Part shown: piece after piece, positions 1 to 7,229 of the stretch
How the letters are laid out: the number at the start of each line of letters is the position of its first letter
Numbering within the stretch: position 1 is the stretch's first letter
From: Clostridia bacterium
GTDB lineage: Bacteria > Bacillota > Clostridia > Christensenellales > Aristaeellaceae
Length of the DNA stretch: 13,879 bases
Direction of reading: 5' to 3'
NCBI GenBank assembly: GCA_017471125.1
Contig: JAFUWR010000188.1
Location: 1 to 13,879 of the forward strand
The notes under the pieces: model-generated
Database searches by the model: none
Seen by the model: the letters and a program-made list of their open reading frames with translations, nothing else
Told to the model about the DNA's origin: nothing
Translations under genes and position numbers: made by a program

Positions 1-1479
1 GGCGGCGGTGCCGGTGCGCGGCGCGTCCTCGGAGAACAGCAGGGTCTGGGTGTCGCTGTCGGCGATGCCGGTGGCCTCGAGGCCCGCCGCCGACTGGAAC
101 AGCTTCACGGCGGTCTGGGTCTGGTTGCCGAACGCGCCGTCGCGGTCGCCGGTCAGGAAGCCCAGCTCATACAGCCGGTTCTGCAGCTCCAGCACCGCGT
201 CGCTCTTGGCGCCCTTGGCCAGGGTCTCGTAGACCACGGCCTCCGGCGTGGGCGACGGCGTGGGCTCGGTCACCACGGTGACCTGCTCGCCGTTCAGTAT
301 CGCGGTCAGCTCCGCGGCGGTGGTGGCGCTCTCCAGCTGGGAGATCGAGTTGTTCACGATGCCCCACCGGGTCTGGGACGCCTCGGTGTTGTCGCTGCCG
401 CTGGACGCCTGCGTCGCGTCCATCAATATCGCGTTGCCGATGTTCTTCTGTATGGTCTGGAGCACCGACACGAACATCGAGTCGTTCTCCAGGGGCGTGT
501 CGGGCATGAGCGCGTCGATGGCCGCGGAGTCGTTGGTGGCGCGGTTGGCGAGGCTCAGGGAGCCCTCGGTGGCGTAGATGTTCACCAGCTCCGCGATGTA
601 GTCCTGCTCGGTGTGGGACTTGATGAGGGAGATGCCGTCGTTGTACAGCGACTCGGTCACGCCCTCGATGGGCGCGGCGGAGGTATTGGTGCGGATGCGC
701 CTGAACCACAGCACGCCGCCCACGATCAGTGCCGCCGCCAGCACCATGATAAGGGCCACCTTCAGGATGTCCTTCAGGCCCAGGGTGCGGCCGTAGCGCA
801 TGTCGTCGAACTCGTCCTCGCCGATGTCGTCGAACACCTCGCTCTGGCCGTCGTCGTAGCCGCCGTCCGCTGGGTATTCGTCGTAGACCTGGCCGTCCTC
901 GGGGGTGACGTAGGCGTCCTCCTCCACGGGAATGTCCGCGCCCCGGCGGCGGCGCGCCGCCCGGCGGGTCTGGTTGGCCTCGAGCTTCTGGATGTAGTCC
1001 TCCACGCCGGCGCTGATGCCGGCCCTGCCCGTGGACTCGATGGGCCGCGAATGGAGCGGGGAGGTGTCGATGTCCTCCATCTTGAGCTCCTCCTCCACGG
1101 CGTTCAGGGTATCCTTCGCCTCCTCGGAGAGGGGCTCCGCGGGCTTCTCGGGCTTGTCCGCCTGCTGGGCGTCCGCGCCGCTGACCGCGGCGCGCATGTC
1201 GCGCCGGATGTCCTCCGGGGCGGACGCGCCCTCGTACACCGGCCGATAGGTGGTGCGGGAATCCACCGCGCCGCCCTGCTGCTGGTTTTCGGACATGGTG
1301 GTGTAGGTGGTGCGGGTATAGGCCGCTGTCGCCTGCTTCACGGGCGCGTTGGGCAGGATGTGCGCCTGCGCCGAGGTGTACGGCGTTCCCTCGAATCGGC
1401 TTTCCCCCACGGGATTGCCACAATGGGGGCATTGGCGATCCTCCATCGTCAGGGTCTTGCCGCATTTGGAACAAAACAT
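1..1479 (-). CDS. Zinc-ribbon, single-TM, peptidoglycan-binding-domain protein (partial at C-terminus)
   Basis: The open frame starts at ATG 1477-1479, with GGAGG eight bases upstream, and runs off the left window edge after 493 codons, so the C-terminus is missing. Residues 3-20 form a CxxC...CxxC zinc ribbon (C3, C6, C17, C20). A long low-complexity acidic stretch with a basic RRAARRRR patch follows, then one hydrophobic segment at about 238-258. The outer part contains a Thr/Pro-rich linker (PTPSPTP) and, from about residue 425, a peptidoglycan_binding_1-like repeat (LQNRLYELGFL...GAFGNQTQTAVKLFQ) that is still continuing at the edge. The predicted topology is zinc ribbon in the cytoplasm and wall-binding domain outside. 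This suggests a cell-envelope sensor or anchor protein, but the true function is unknown. It has its own promoter (1569-1598) and is separated from the next minus-strand gene by 165 bases. Confidence 0.85.
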   Translation of the reverse strand, partial: MFCSKCGKTLTMEDRQCPHCGNPVGESRFEGTPYTSAQAHILPNAPVKQATAAYTRTTYTTMSENQQQGGAVDSRTTYRPVYEGASAPEDIRRDMRAAVSGADAQQADKPEKPAEPLSEEAKDTLNAVEEELKMEDIDTSPLHSRPIESTGRAGISAGVEDYIQKLEANQTRRAARRRRGADIPVEEDAYVTPEDGQVYDEYPADGGYDDGQSEVFDDIGEDEFDDMRYGRTLGLKDILKVALIMVLAAALIVGGVLWFRRIRTNTSAAPIEGVTESLYNDGISLIKSHTEQDYIAELVNIYATEGSLSLANRATNDSAAIDALMPDTPLENDSMFVSVLQTIQKNIGNAILMDATQASSGSDNTEASQTRWGIVNNSISQLESATTAAELTAILNGEQVTVVTEPTPSPTPEAVVYETLAKGAKSDAVLELQNRLYELGFLTGDRDGAFGNQTQTAVKLFQSAAGLEATGIADSDTQTLLFSEDAPRTGTAA

Positions 1480-1563
1480 GGCCTGGCCTCCGTTCCTCTT
1501 TTCAAATGATGCGCCGCCATGCGCCCGCGCTCTGCCGGGTCCTGACAGCTATCCATATTATTA

Positions 1564-1594
1564 GAACCATCCTATCATAATGATAGAATGGTTC
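1564..1594. repeat. 31-bp near-perfect palindrome overlapping a promoter (putative operator)
   Basis: Arms GAACCATCCTATCAT (1564-1578) and ATGATAGAATGGTTC (1580-1594) are inverted around A1579 with one mismatch. No T-run follows on the minus strand, so it does not look like an intrinsic terminator. It covers the -10 and spacer of the promoter of the zinc-ribbon gene, which is what a repressor operator would do. The regulator is unknown. Confidence 0.6.
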
Positions 1595-1598
1595 ACAA
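1569..1598 (-). promoter_or_regulatory. Probable sigma-A promoter of the zinc-ribbon gene
   Basis: On the minus strand, -35 TTGTGA (1593-1598), an 18-base spacer and -10 TAGGAT (1569-1574) preceded by TGA, an extended -10 feature. It would start transcription near 1562, giving an untranslated leader of about 80 bases before ATG 1479. Match to consensus is moderate (4/6 in each hexamer). Confidence 0.5.
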
Positions 1599-1644
1599 CT
1601 TAAAGCAAGGTCAATATTATGACATTACTTGGAAGTTTTTAGTC

Positions 1645-2241
1645 TTACTCGGTCCACACCGGCGGATTGCAGTCCGGGCAGGGGCTCAGGGCCTCCAGCA
1701 TGGCCTCGCGCACGGTGAGGGCGCGGCCGTTGGACTGGGTGCCGCAGACCATCTGGGCGTGGTAGCGGGAGGCGTTTCGGAACACGGCGTAGACCGTGGT
1801 GTTCAATATCTCCTCGCGCTCGGCGGCCTTCTTGGCCTCGAGCTGGTCGTCGGTCATGATGTCCTCCTCCTCGCCGCCCTCGGCGATGACCTGCGCCAGC
1901 TGCTGCTCGTACAACAGGCTCTCGATGTTGTAAAGCGCCGTCAAATTCTCCTCCGCGGGGGCCTGGGTGACCGCCACCGGGGCCACCGGCAGCGGCGTCT
2001 GGCTCGCCAGCTCCGCCCGGGGCGTCAGCAGCACGCCCAGCACCGCCATCTCCACCGTCGCCAGCGTCGTCAGCAGCATCCGGCCCCGCGCCTGGAACAT
2101 CCCCCGCTGCCACATCACCAGCAGGCCCACCGGCGGCAGCACCAGCGTCAGCAGTATGATCGCGATGCCCCGGCCCGTCATCGGCCCCTGGCCCGAGGGA
2201 CGGCGCAGGGTCTGGGTGGTGGTTTTGTTTCGACCGTTCAT
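1645..2241 (-). CDS. Small membrane protein with C-terminal Ada-like His/Cys metal-binding motif
   Basis: This 198-residue protein starts at ATG 2241 with GGAGG nine bases upstream. It has a polar basic N-terminus, then two hydrophobic segments at roughly 23-44 and 54-73. A Pro/Ala-rich and acidic linker follows. The last 45 residues contain RYHAQMVC, a TVREAMLEA helix and SPCPDCNPP, giving H161, C166, C188 and C191. This spacing resembles the YH..xC...A...G..PC.xC.P motif seen in Ada metal-binding-like tails appended to nucleases and secreted Firmicute proteins, so a bound zinc is plausible. No enzyme domain is seen. It is a monocistronic gene behind a consensus promoter. The family call is by motif only and the function is unknown. 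Confidence 0.75.
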   Translation of the reverse strand: MNGRNKTTTQTLRRPSGQGPMTGRGIAIILLTLVLPPVGLLVMWQRGMFQARGRMLLTTLATVEMAVLGVLLTPRAELASQTPLPVAPVAVTQAPAEENLTALYNIESLLYEQQLAQVIAEGGEEEDIMTDDQLEAKKAAEREEILNTTVYAVFRNASRYHAQMVCGTQSNGRALTVREAMLEALSPCPDCNPPVWTE

Positions 2242-2288
2242 CTATGTTGTCCTCCGAACGACAGATGTTTCATTAGTGTTTCAAAAGT

Positions 2289-2317
2289 ATTATAGTACGA
2301 ATGGGCCGCGGTGTCAA
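2289..2317 (-). promoter_or_regulatory. Consensus sigma-A promoter of the 198-residue membrane protein gene
   Basis: On the minus strand, TTGACA (2312-2317), exactly 17 bases, then TATAAT (2289-2294): a full match to both consensus hexamers. Transcription would begin near 2282, about 40 bases before ATG 2241. The -35 touches the stop codon region of the upstream gene (stop at 2321-2323), so this gene can be expressed independently of the operon behind it. Confidence 0.85.
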
Positions 2318-2320
2318 GCG

Positions 2321-2803
2321 TCAACGCTTCACCGCTTTGACGATGATCTTTCTTAATTCCTCGTTCGGCTGGAGCACCATGATGGCGGTCCTGCCGGCGT
2401 CGTTATAGGCGACGGCGAGGGGTTCGAGGGGGCACTCCCGCTTGGTGGCCCGCTGGACCTTGGCGCCGGGGAAGCGCCGCCGCATGTCGTCGAGGGTACC
2501 GCAGGCCTGGACGCCGTTGAGCCACACGTCGGCCATGAAGCGCTCGCGGTTTCCGTAGGCGCGGCAGACGCGCAGGCAATTGCCGTCGCAGGTGTAGATG
2601 AATTTGAGCACGTACCGATCCAGCAGCAGCCACGCGACCAGCGCGCCATACAGCAGGAACAGGATCGACGAGGCGGTGCCGATCCACTGCCCGATAAAAT
2701 AGAAGAAATTCGACCCGGCCAGCACCGCCGCAGCCACCAGCGCGATCAGCGCCACGCCCTTGAGGCCGGAGGGCGCGGGGTTCTCCACCCGCTGCTCAAG
2801 CAT
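2321..2803 (-). CDS. Two-TM membrane protein of unknown function
   Basis: The protein has 160 residues. Two hydrophobic segments (about 17-38 and 43-64) are followed by a soluble C-terminal domain of about 95 residues with four cysteines (YTCDGNCLRVC, QACG) and a basic end. The TM pair plus a small beta-rich-looking domain recalls bacterial PH-like (DUF304-type) membrane proteins, but I see no diagnostic motif and do not assign it. The start ATG (2801-2803) lies inside the end of the upstream gene, giving an 8-base overlap, and has GGGGAGG upstream within that gene. The two are therefore almost certainly co-transcribed and translationally coupled. Confidence 0.7.
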   Translation of the reverse strand: MLEQRVENPAPSGLKGVALIALVAAAVLAGSNFFYFIGQWIGTASSILFLLYGALVAWLLLDRYVLKFIYTCDGNCLRVCRAYGNRERFMADVWLNGVQACGTLDDMRRRFPGAKVQRATKRECPLEPLAVAYNDAGRTAIMVLQPNEELRKIIVKAVKR

Positions 2804-3464
2804 CGCCGCCCGCCTCCCCTTGAAGCCGTTCCACCAGCAGCTCCGCCGCCTTCATGGACGTTTCCATATTCGACCCGTTCACCGCCACCGCCAGGCACGC
2901 GCCCTCGTTGTACATGACGCGCATATCGAGCAGGCTTTCGAGGCTGTCCAGCTTGAGCCCGGCCATGAAGCGCGTGGTCTCGCCGGTCTCCGGGTCGGTC
3001 ACCTCGCCGTAGTACGGCTCCAACTGATCGAGCCAGCCGTTTTCATAGTACGGCTCCAGCGGCTCGCACGCGCCCATCTGCACCAGGGCGTCCATGGCCT
3101 TCGCCCCGGCCAGGAACACGTCGCCCTCCCCCGCCGCCAGGCGCGTCATCAGCACCATCACGCCGGTGTAGTCCTCGTCCGGGTCGGCGAACCGCAGGCT
3201 CTCCACGTCCACCGCCCGAAGCGTCGGGTCGTAGCCCTGGGCCTCCCGCAGCACGTCCTCGGTGATGGGCTTCAGCGGCGTCACGTCCGTGTAGGCGTCC
3301 GCCACGTAGATCAGCACCCGCTGGTCCTCCGGCACCCGGGGCGTCGTCATCGTCCACAGCAGGCTCGACAGCACCGCCGCCAGCCCCATCACTACCACAT
3401 AGATCACCCCGTACCGGCGGAAGTGGTCCTTTAGATTTTTCCAGGTCAAGCTCGTGTCCGGCAT
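2796..3464 (-). CDS. Single-TM anchored extracytoplasmic protein of unknown function
   Basis: The protein has 222 residues and starts at ATG 3464 with GGAGG seven bases upstream. One N-terminal hydrophobic segment (about 19-39) is preceded by a basic stretch, so the remaining 180 residues should lie outside the cell. The outer domain contains phrases such as GDVFLAGAKAMDAL and GACEPLEPYY. These are reminiscent of the lobe of ABC-type solute-binding proteins where a listed residue is placed in a pocket, but the domain is too short for a full binding protein. It is the first gene of a two-gene minus-strand operon transcribed from 3503-3531, divergent from rnfC. The function is not recognised. 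Confidence 0.7.
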   Translation of the reverse strand: MPDTSLTWKNLKDHFRRYGVIYVVVMGLAAVLSSLLWTMTTPRVPEDQRVLIYVADAYTDVTPLKPITEDVLREAQGYDPTLRAVDVESLRFADPDEDYTGVMVLMTRLAAGEGDVFLAGAKAMDALVQMGACEPLEPYYENGWLDQLEPYYGEVTDPETGETTRFMAGLKLDSLESLLDMRVMYNEGACLAVAVNGSNMETSMKAAELLVERLQGEAGGDA

Positions 3465-3502
3465 GATGCGCCCTCCGAATCTTCATCGCCTCGATCTCCA
3501 TG

Positions 3503-3531
3503 ATTATATCACATTCCTTTAGTCGGCACAA
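3503..3531 (-). promoter_or_regulatory. Sigma-A promoter of the two-gene minus-strand operon
   Basis: On the minus strand, -35 TTGTGC (3526-3531), 17-base spacer, -10 TATAAT (3503-3508) with an upstream TGA giving an extended -10. Start of transcription is expected near 3496. Its -35 lies only 10 bases from the -35 of the rnf promoter on the other strand. Confidence 0.8.
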
Positions 3532-3541
3532 GAATTAACCA

Positions 3542-3570
3542 TTTACAAACCCCTCCATTTATGATAAAAT
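3542..3570 (+). promoter_or_regulatory. Sigma-A promoter of the rnf operon
   Basis: -35 TTTACA (3542-3547), 17-base spacer, -10 TAAAAT (3565-3570) preceded by TGA (extended -10). Transcription should start near 3577, giving a leader of about 47 bases before the TTG start of rnfC. No riboswitch or hairpin is apparent in the leader. Confidence 0.8.
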
Positions 3571-3623
3571 GTTACTAATTATTATGGTAGCCATATCATA
3601 CATATCGGAAGGAGGAGGACGCT

Positions 3624-4973
3624 TTGAGAAGGACCTTTCGCGGCGGCGTCCACCCGGCGGACCACAAGGCGCTGAGCCGGGAGGCGAAGCTGCGCGAATT
3701 CGCGGCGACGGGCGAGATGGTCTACCCGCTGTCGCAGCACATCGGCAAGCCGGCGAAGGCGATCGTAAAAAAGAACGATCCCGTGCTGGTGGGCCAGAGG
3801 ATCGCGGAGGCGGACGGCTTCGTGTCCGCCCACGTCATCTGCTCCTGCTCGGGCAAGGTGAAGGCGATCGAAAAGCGGCGGCTGCTCAGCGGCGCGATGC
3901 AGGACTGCATCGTCGTCGAAAACGACGGCCAGTACACCAAAATGGAGGGCTTCGGCCAGCGCGAGGACACCTACGGCATCACGCCCGCGGAGATATTGGA
4001 CCGCGTGGCGGACGCCGGCATCATAGGTCTTGGCGGCGCGGGCTTCCCGACCCGTGTGAAGCTGGCCCCCAAGGACCCCATGGGCGTCAACTACGTCATC
4101 GCCAACGGCGCGGAGTGCGAGCCCTACCTGACCTGCAACGACCAGCTCATGCGGGACAAGGCCCCGGAGATCGTGGAGGGCCTGGAGCTGATGCTGAAGC
4201 TGTTCCCCAGGGCCGAGGCGGTCATCTGCATCGAGGACAACAAGCCCGAGGCCATCGCCGCCATGCGCGAAGCCGTCCGGGGCAAGCAGCGCTTCCGCGT
4301 CCAGCCCCTGGTGGCCAAGTACCCCCAGGGCGGTGAAAAGAGCCTCATCAAGGTCGTCGCCGGCATCGACTACCCCGCCTCCATGCTGCCCGCGGACGTG
4401 GGCTGCATCGTGGAGAACGTGGGCACCGTCTACGCCATCCAGCGCGCGGTCTGCTACCGGGAGCCGCTCTACTCCCACGTGCTCACGCTGACCGGCGAGG
4501 CGGTCAAGAATCCCGGCAACTTCATCGTGCCCGACGGCGCGTCCTTCGCGGAGCTGGTGGAGTTCGCCGGCGGCCTGAAGGAGGGCGCGACGCTCAAGAA
4601 GGCGCTGGCCGGCGGCCCGATGATGGGCATCGCCATGCCGTCCCTGAACGTACCCATCCAGAAGAGCAGCAACGGCCTGACCCTGCTGACCGAGGACCCG
4701 GCGGAGGCCGCCGAGGCGGAGATGACCGCCTGCCTGCACTGCGGCCGGTGCACCACCGTGTGTCCCCTGGGCCTGATGCCCCAGCTGATGGCCGACGCCT
4801 TCGCCGCCAATGACTACGACCGTTTCGAGAAAAAGCTCTACGGCCTGGAGTGCATGCAGTGCGGCAGCTGCACCTACATCTGTCCCGCCCGCAGGCCGCT
4901 GACGCAGACCTTCAAGCAGGCCAAGGCGGAGATACTGGCGCGCAAGCGCGCCGAGGCAGGAGGTAAAAAATGA
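3624..4973 (+). CDS. rnfC: Rnf electron transport complex subunit C (NADH/FMN and 2[4Fe-4S] subunit)
   Basis: RnfC is the cytoplasmic peripheral subunit of the Rnf ferredoxin:NAD+ oxidoreductase, where NAD(H) reacts through FMN and two [4Fe-4S] clusters. The start is TTG 3624, supported by GGAGGAGG at 3611-3618 and by the typical clostridial N-terminus FRGGVHPADHK directly after it. At about residues 134-143 lies GLGGAGFPT, the NADH/FMN-binding glycine loop shared with NuoF-like proteins. A SLBB-like region follows. Near the C-terminus are two ferredoxin motifs: C370-x2-C373-x2-C376-x3-C380 and C410-x2-C413-x2-C416-x3-C420. The length of 449 residues is normal for Firmicutes and lacks the long Ala/Lys-rich tail of proteobacterial RnfC. 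Its stop overlaps the next start by four bases (ATGA), indicating translational coupling. Confidence 0.97.
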   Translation: MRRTFRGGVHPADHKALSREAKLREFAATGEMVYPLSQHIGKPAKAIVKKNDPVLVGQRIAEADGFVSAHVICSCSGKVKAIEKRRLLSGAMQDCIVVENDGQYTKMEGFGQREDTYGITPAEILDRVADAGIIGLGGAGFPTRVKLAPKDPMGVNYVIANGAECEPYLTCNDQLMRDKAPEIVEGLELMLKLFPRAEAVICIEDNKPEAIAAMREAVRGKQRFRVQPLVAKYPQGGEKSLIKVVAGIDYPASMLPADVGCIVENVGTVYAIQRAVCYREPLYSHVLTLTGEAVKNPGNFIVPDGASFAELVEFAGGLKEGATLKKALAGGPMMGIAMPSLNVPIQKSSNGLTLLTEDPAEAAEAEMTACLHCGRCTTVCPLGLMPQLMADAFAANDYDRFEKKLYGLECMQCGSCTYICPARRPLTQTFKQAKAEILARKRAEAGGKK

Positions 4974-6541
4974 ATACGGCATTGAATCTATCCTCCGGCC
5001 CGCACGTCCGGGACAAGTGGTCGACCGCGTTCATCATGAAGCTGGTCACCCTGTCGCTGCTGCCCGCCACCATCGTGGGCGTGTGCGTCCACGGCTTCCA
5101 CGCGCTCCTGGTCGTGCTGCTGTCCGTGGCGACGGCGGTGCTGTCGGAGTTCGCGTTCGACAAGCTCTGTCACAAGCCGGACACTTGGAAGGACTTCTCC
5201 GCGGTGGTCACCGGCCTGATGCTGGCCCTGTGCCTGTCCCCTTCGGCCCCGCTGCATTTGCCCATCATCGGCGCGATGTTCGCGATCTTGATCGTCAAGT
5301 GCTGCTTCGGCGGCCTGGGCAAGAATTTCCTGAACCCCGCGCTGGCGGCCCGCTGCTTCCTGCTCATCTCCTTCGGCAGCAGCATGACCCAGTACGCCAT
5401 GGACGGCGTCACCGGCGCGACCCCCGTGGCCGAGCTGTTGCAGGGCAAGGCCGTGAACGTGACGAAGATGTTCCTGGGCACGGCCCCGGGCGTCATCGGC
5501 GGCTCGGTGCTGGCGCTGCTGATCGGCGGCCTGGCGCTGTGGGCGCTTGAGATCATCCACGGCGAGATCTGCTTCTCGGTCATCATCAGCTTCACCCTGT
5601 TCATCGGCATCTTCGGCGGGCAGGGCTTCGACCCCTACTACCTGGCGGCGCACCTGTGCGGCGGCGGCGTGGTGATGGCGGCGTTCTACATGGCCACCGA
5701 CTACACCACCTCCCCGGTCAGCAAGTTCGGGCAGATGATCTACGGCGTCACCATCGGCGTGCTGGGCGGCATATTCCGCCTGTTCTCCGGGTCGGCGGAC
5801 TCGTTCAGCTACTGCGTCATCTCCGCCAACCTGCTGACCCCCCTGATCGACATGTATATCGTGCCCGGCCCCAAGGCGTTCAAGCGCAAGGGCCACTACC
5901 AGCGCGTGACCGCCAAGACCCTGTTCCAGCACATCCCGCGGCCGGTGATCGTGCTGACGGCCATCACGCTGATCGCGGGCATCGCCCTGTCCGGCGTGTA
6001 CTCGATGACCAAGGACACCATCGAGGCCGCCCACAGCCTGGCCAACGCCGCCTCCTTCCGCGCCGTGGTGCCTGACGCCGAGACCTTCGAGGCCTCCGAC
6101 GCCGTGGCCCAGGCCGTGGCGGACCTGCAGGGCCAGGTCTACGGCACCTCCTTCGGCCGCGCCTACATCAACGAGGCGTACACCGGCTACGACGCCGACG
6201 GCAACGTGGCGGGCTACGTGGTCCGGGCCACCTCCTCCGACGGCTTCGACGGCGACGTGTCCATGGCCGTGGGCTTCGACCCCGACGGCGTGGTCAACGG
6301 CATCGACTTCACCGAATTGAACGAGACGCCCGGCATGGGCATGCGCGTGGCCGACCCCGAGTTCAAGGACCAGTTCAACGGCAAGGCCGTGACCCAGTTC
6401 ACCCTGGGCAAGTCCGGCACCTCCACGTCCGACGACATGATCGACTCCGTCTCGGGCGCGTCCACCACCTCCGGCGCGGTGGTCAACGCCGTGAACGCGG
6501 CCATCGACTTCTTCAACAACACCATGAAGGGAGGGGCGTGA
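4970..6541 (+). CDS. rnfDG: RnfD-RnfG fusion: membrane flavoprotein subunits D and G of Rnf in one polypeptide
   Basis: The protein has 523 residues in one uninterrupted frame. Residues 1-about 310 are RnfD: many hydrophobic helices, the D145-GVTGAT-151 flavinylation motif (FMN on Thr151 expected), and the typical end PLIDMYIVPGPKAF. After a short basic linker, residues from about 320 are RnfG: one membrane helix (PVIVLTAITLIAGIALSGVY) and an extracytoplasmic FMN-binding domain with NETPGMGMRV and a C-terminal motif D492-SVSGAS-498-TTS. ApbE would attach FMN here, but the acceptor position is Ser498 rather than the usual Thr. RnfD and RnfG are normally separate, adjacent genes. No SD/start pair is visible at the junction. 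The fused order matches the clostridial gene order, so it probably arose by loss of the stop between them. No apbE lies in the window. It is coupled to rnfC by ATGA, and rnfE begins two bases after its stop. Confidence 0.93.
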   Translation: MNTALNLSSGPHVRDKWSTAFIMKLVTLSLLPATIVGVCVHGFHALLVVLLSVATAVLSEFAFDKLCHKPDTWKDFSAVVTGLMLALCLSPSAPLHLPIIGAMFAILIVKCCFGGLGKNFLNPALAARCFLLISFGSSMTQYAMDGVTGATPVAELLQGKAVNVTKMFLGTAPGVIGGSVLALLIGGLALWALEIIHGEICFSVIISFTLFIGIFGGQGFDPYYLAAHLCGGGVVMAAFYMATDYTTSPVSKFGQMIYGVTIGVLGGIFRLFSGSADSFSYCVISANLLTPLIDMYIVPGPKAFKRKGHYQRVTAKTLFQHIPRPVIVLTAITLIAGIALSGVYSMTKDTIEAAHSLANAASFRAVVPDAETFEASDAVAQAVADLQGQVYGTSFGRAYINEAYTGYDADGNVAGYVVRATSSDGFDGDVSMAVGFDPDGVVNGIDFTELNETPGMGMRVADPEFKDQFNGKAVTQFTLGKSGTSTSDDMIDSVSGASTTSGAVVNAVNAAIDFFNNTMKGGA

Positions 6542-6542
6542 G

Positions 6543-7229
6543 GTGAACAAGTACGTTGAGCGCCTGTACAACGGCATCGTCAAGGAAAACCCGACGCTTA
6601 TACTGATGCTGGGCATGTGCCCCACCCTGGCGGTGTCCACCCGGGCCATGAACGGCATCGGCATGGGCCTGTCCACCACGGCGGTGCTCATACTGTCCAA
6701 CGTGGTCATATCGCTCCTGCGCAAGATCATCCCCGACGAGGTGCGCCTGCCCGCCTACATCGTGGTGGTGGCCTCGCTGGTGACGGTGACGGAGCTGCTG
6801 ATCGAGGCGTACCTGCCCTCGCTGTACGCGGCGCTGGGCATCTACATCCCGCTGATCGTCGTCAACTGCATCATCCTGGGCCGCGCCGAGGCCTACGCCA
6901 ACAAGCACGATCCGGTGCTGTCGCTGTTCGACGGCCTGGGCATGGGCGTCGGCTTCACGCTGGCCCTGACCATCGCGGGCCTCATCCGCGAGTTTTTGGG
7001 CAACGGCTCCGCCTTCGGCGTGCAGGTGCTGCCCGCGTCCATCGAGCCCATCGGCATCTTCGTGCAGCCGCCGGGAGCGTTCCTGGTCATCGCGCTGATC
7101 ATCGCCATCCAGAACGCCATCGGCATCAAGACCCGCCAGCGCAAGCTGGTGGAGAGCATGGGCTGCGACGGCATTTGCGCCAACTGCGCCGCAGGCTGCG
7201 GCAAGGCTGAGGAGGTGACCGCCAAATGA
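6543..7229 (+). CDS. rnfE: Rnf electron transport complex subunit E, with Cys-rich C-terminal tail
   Basis: RnfE is an integral membrane subunit homologous to RnfA and to NqrD. With RnfA it holds a [2Fe-2S] cluster within the membrane. This 228-residue protein has six hydrophobic helices and the two family cysteines in GMC26PTLAV and VNC109IILGRAEAYA. The start is GTG 6543, with GGAGG at 6530-6534. No better start is seen, and the N-terminus NKYVERLYNGIVKENP is typical of RnfE. The last 20 residues carry four cysteines (C208-x3-C212-x2-C215-x3-C219) in a soluble, probably cytoplasmic tail. Cys-rich tails occur in some clostridial RnfE proteins, but a role is not established here. It overlaps rnfA by four bases. 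Confidence 0.95.
   Translation: MNKYVERLYNGIVKENPTLILMLGMCPTLAVSTRAMNGIGMGLSTTAVLILSNVVISLLRKIIPDEVRLPAYIVVVASLVTVTELLIEAYLPSLYAALGIYIPLIVVNCIILGRAEAYANKHDPVLSLFDGLGMGVGFTLALTIAGLIREFLGNGSAFGVQVLPASIEPIGIFVQPPGAFLVIALIIAIQNAIGIKTRQRKLVESMGCDGICANCAAGCGKAEEVTAK

Noticed and set aside
167..1474. Minus-strand open frame of 435 codons overlapping the zinc-ribbon gene
   Set aside because: It is one frame off the real gene, its composition is dominated by Gly/Arg/His, and it lacks the CxxC, TM and PG-binding features present in the correct frame from ATG 1479.
1593..1600. Rex (redox repressor) site suggested by TTGTGAA on the minus strand
   Set aside because: Only one half-site is present. The second TTCACAA arm at the right spacing is missing.
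3569..3623. Leader peptide from ATG 3569 before rnfC
   Set aside because: The ATG overlaps the -10 box, upstream of the expected transcription start, and has no ribosome site.
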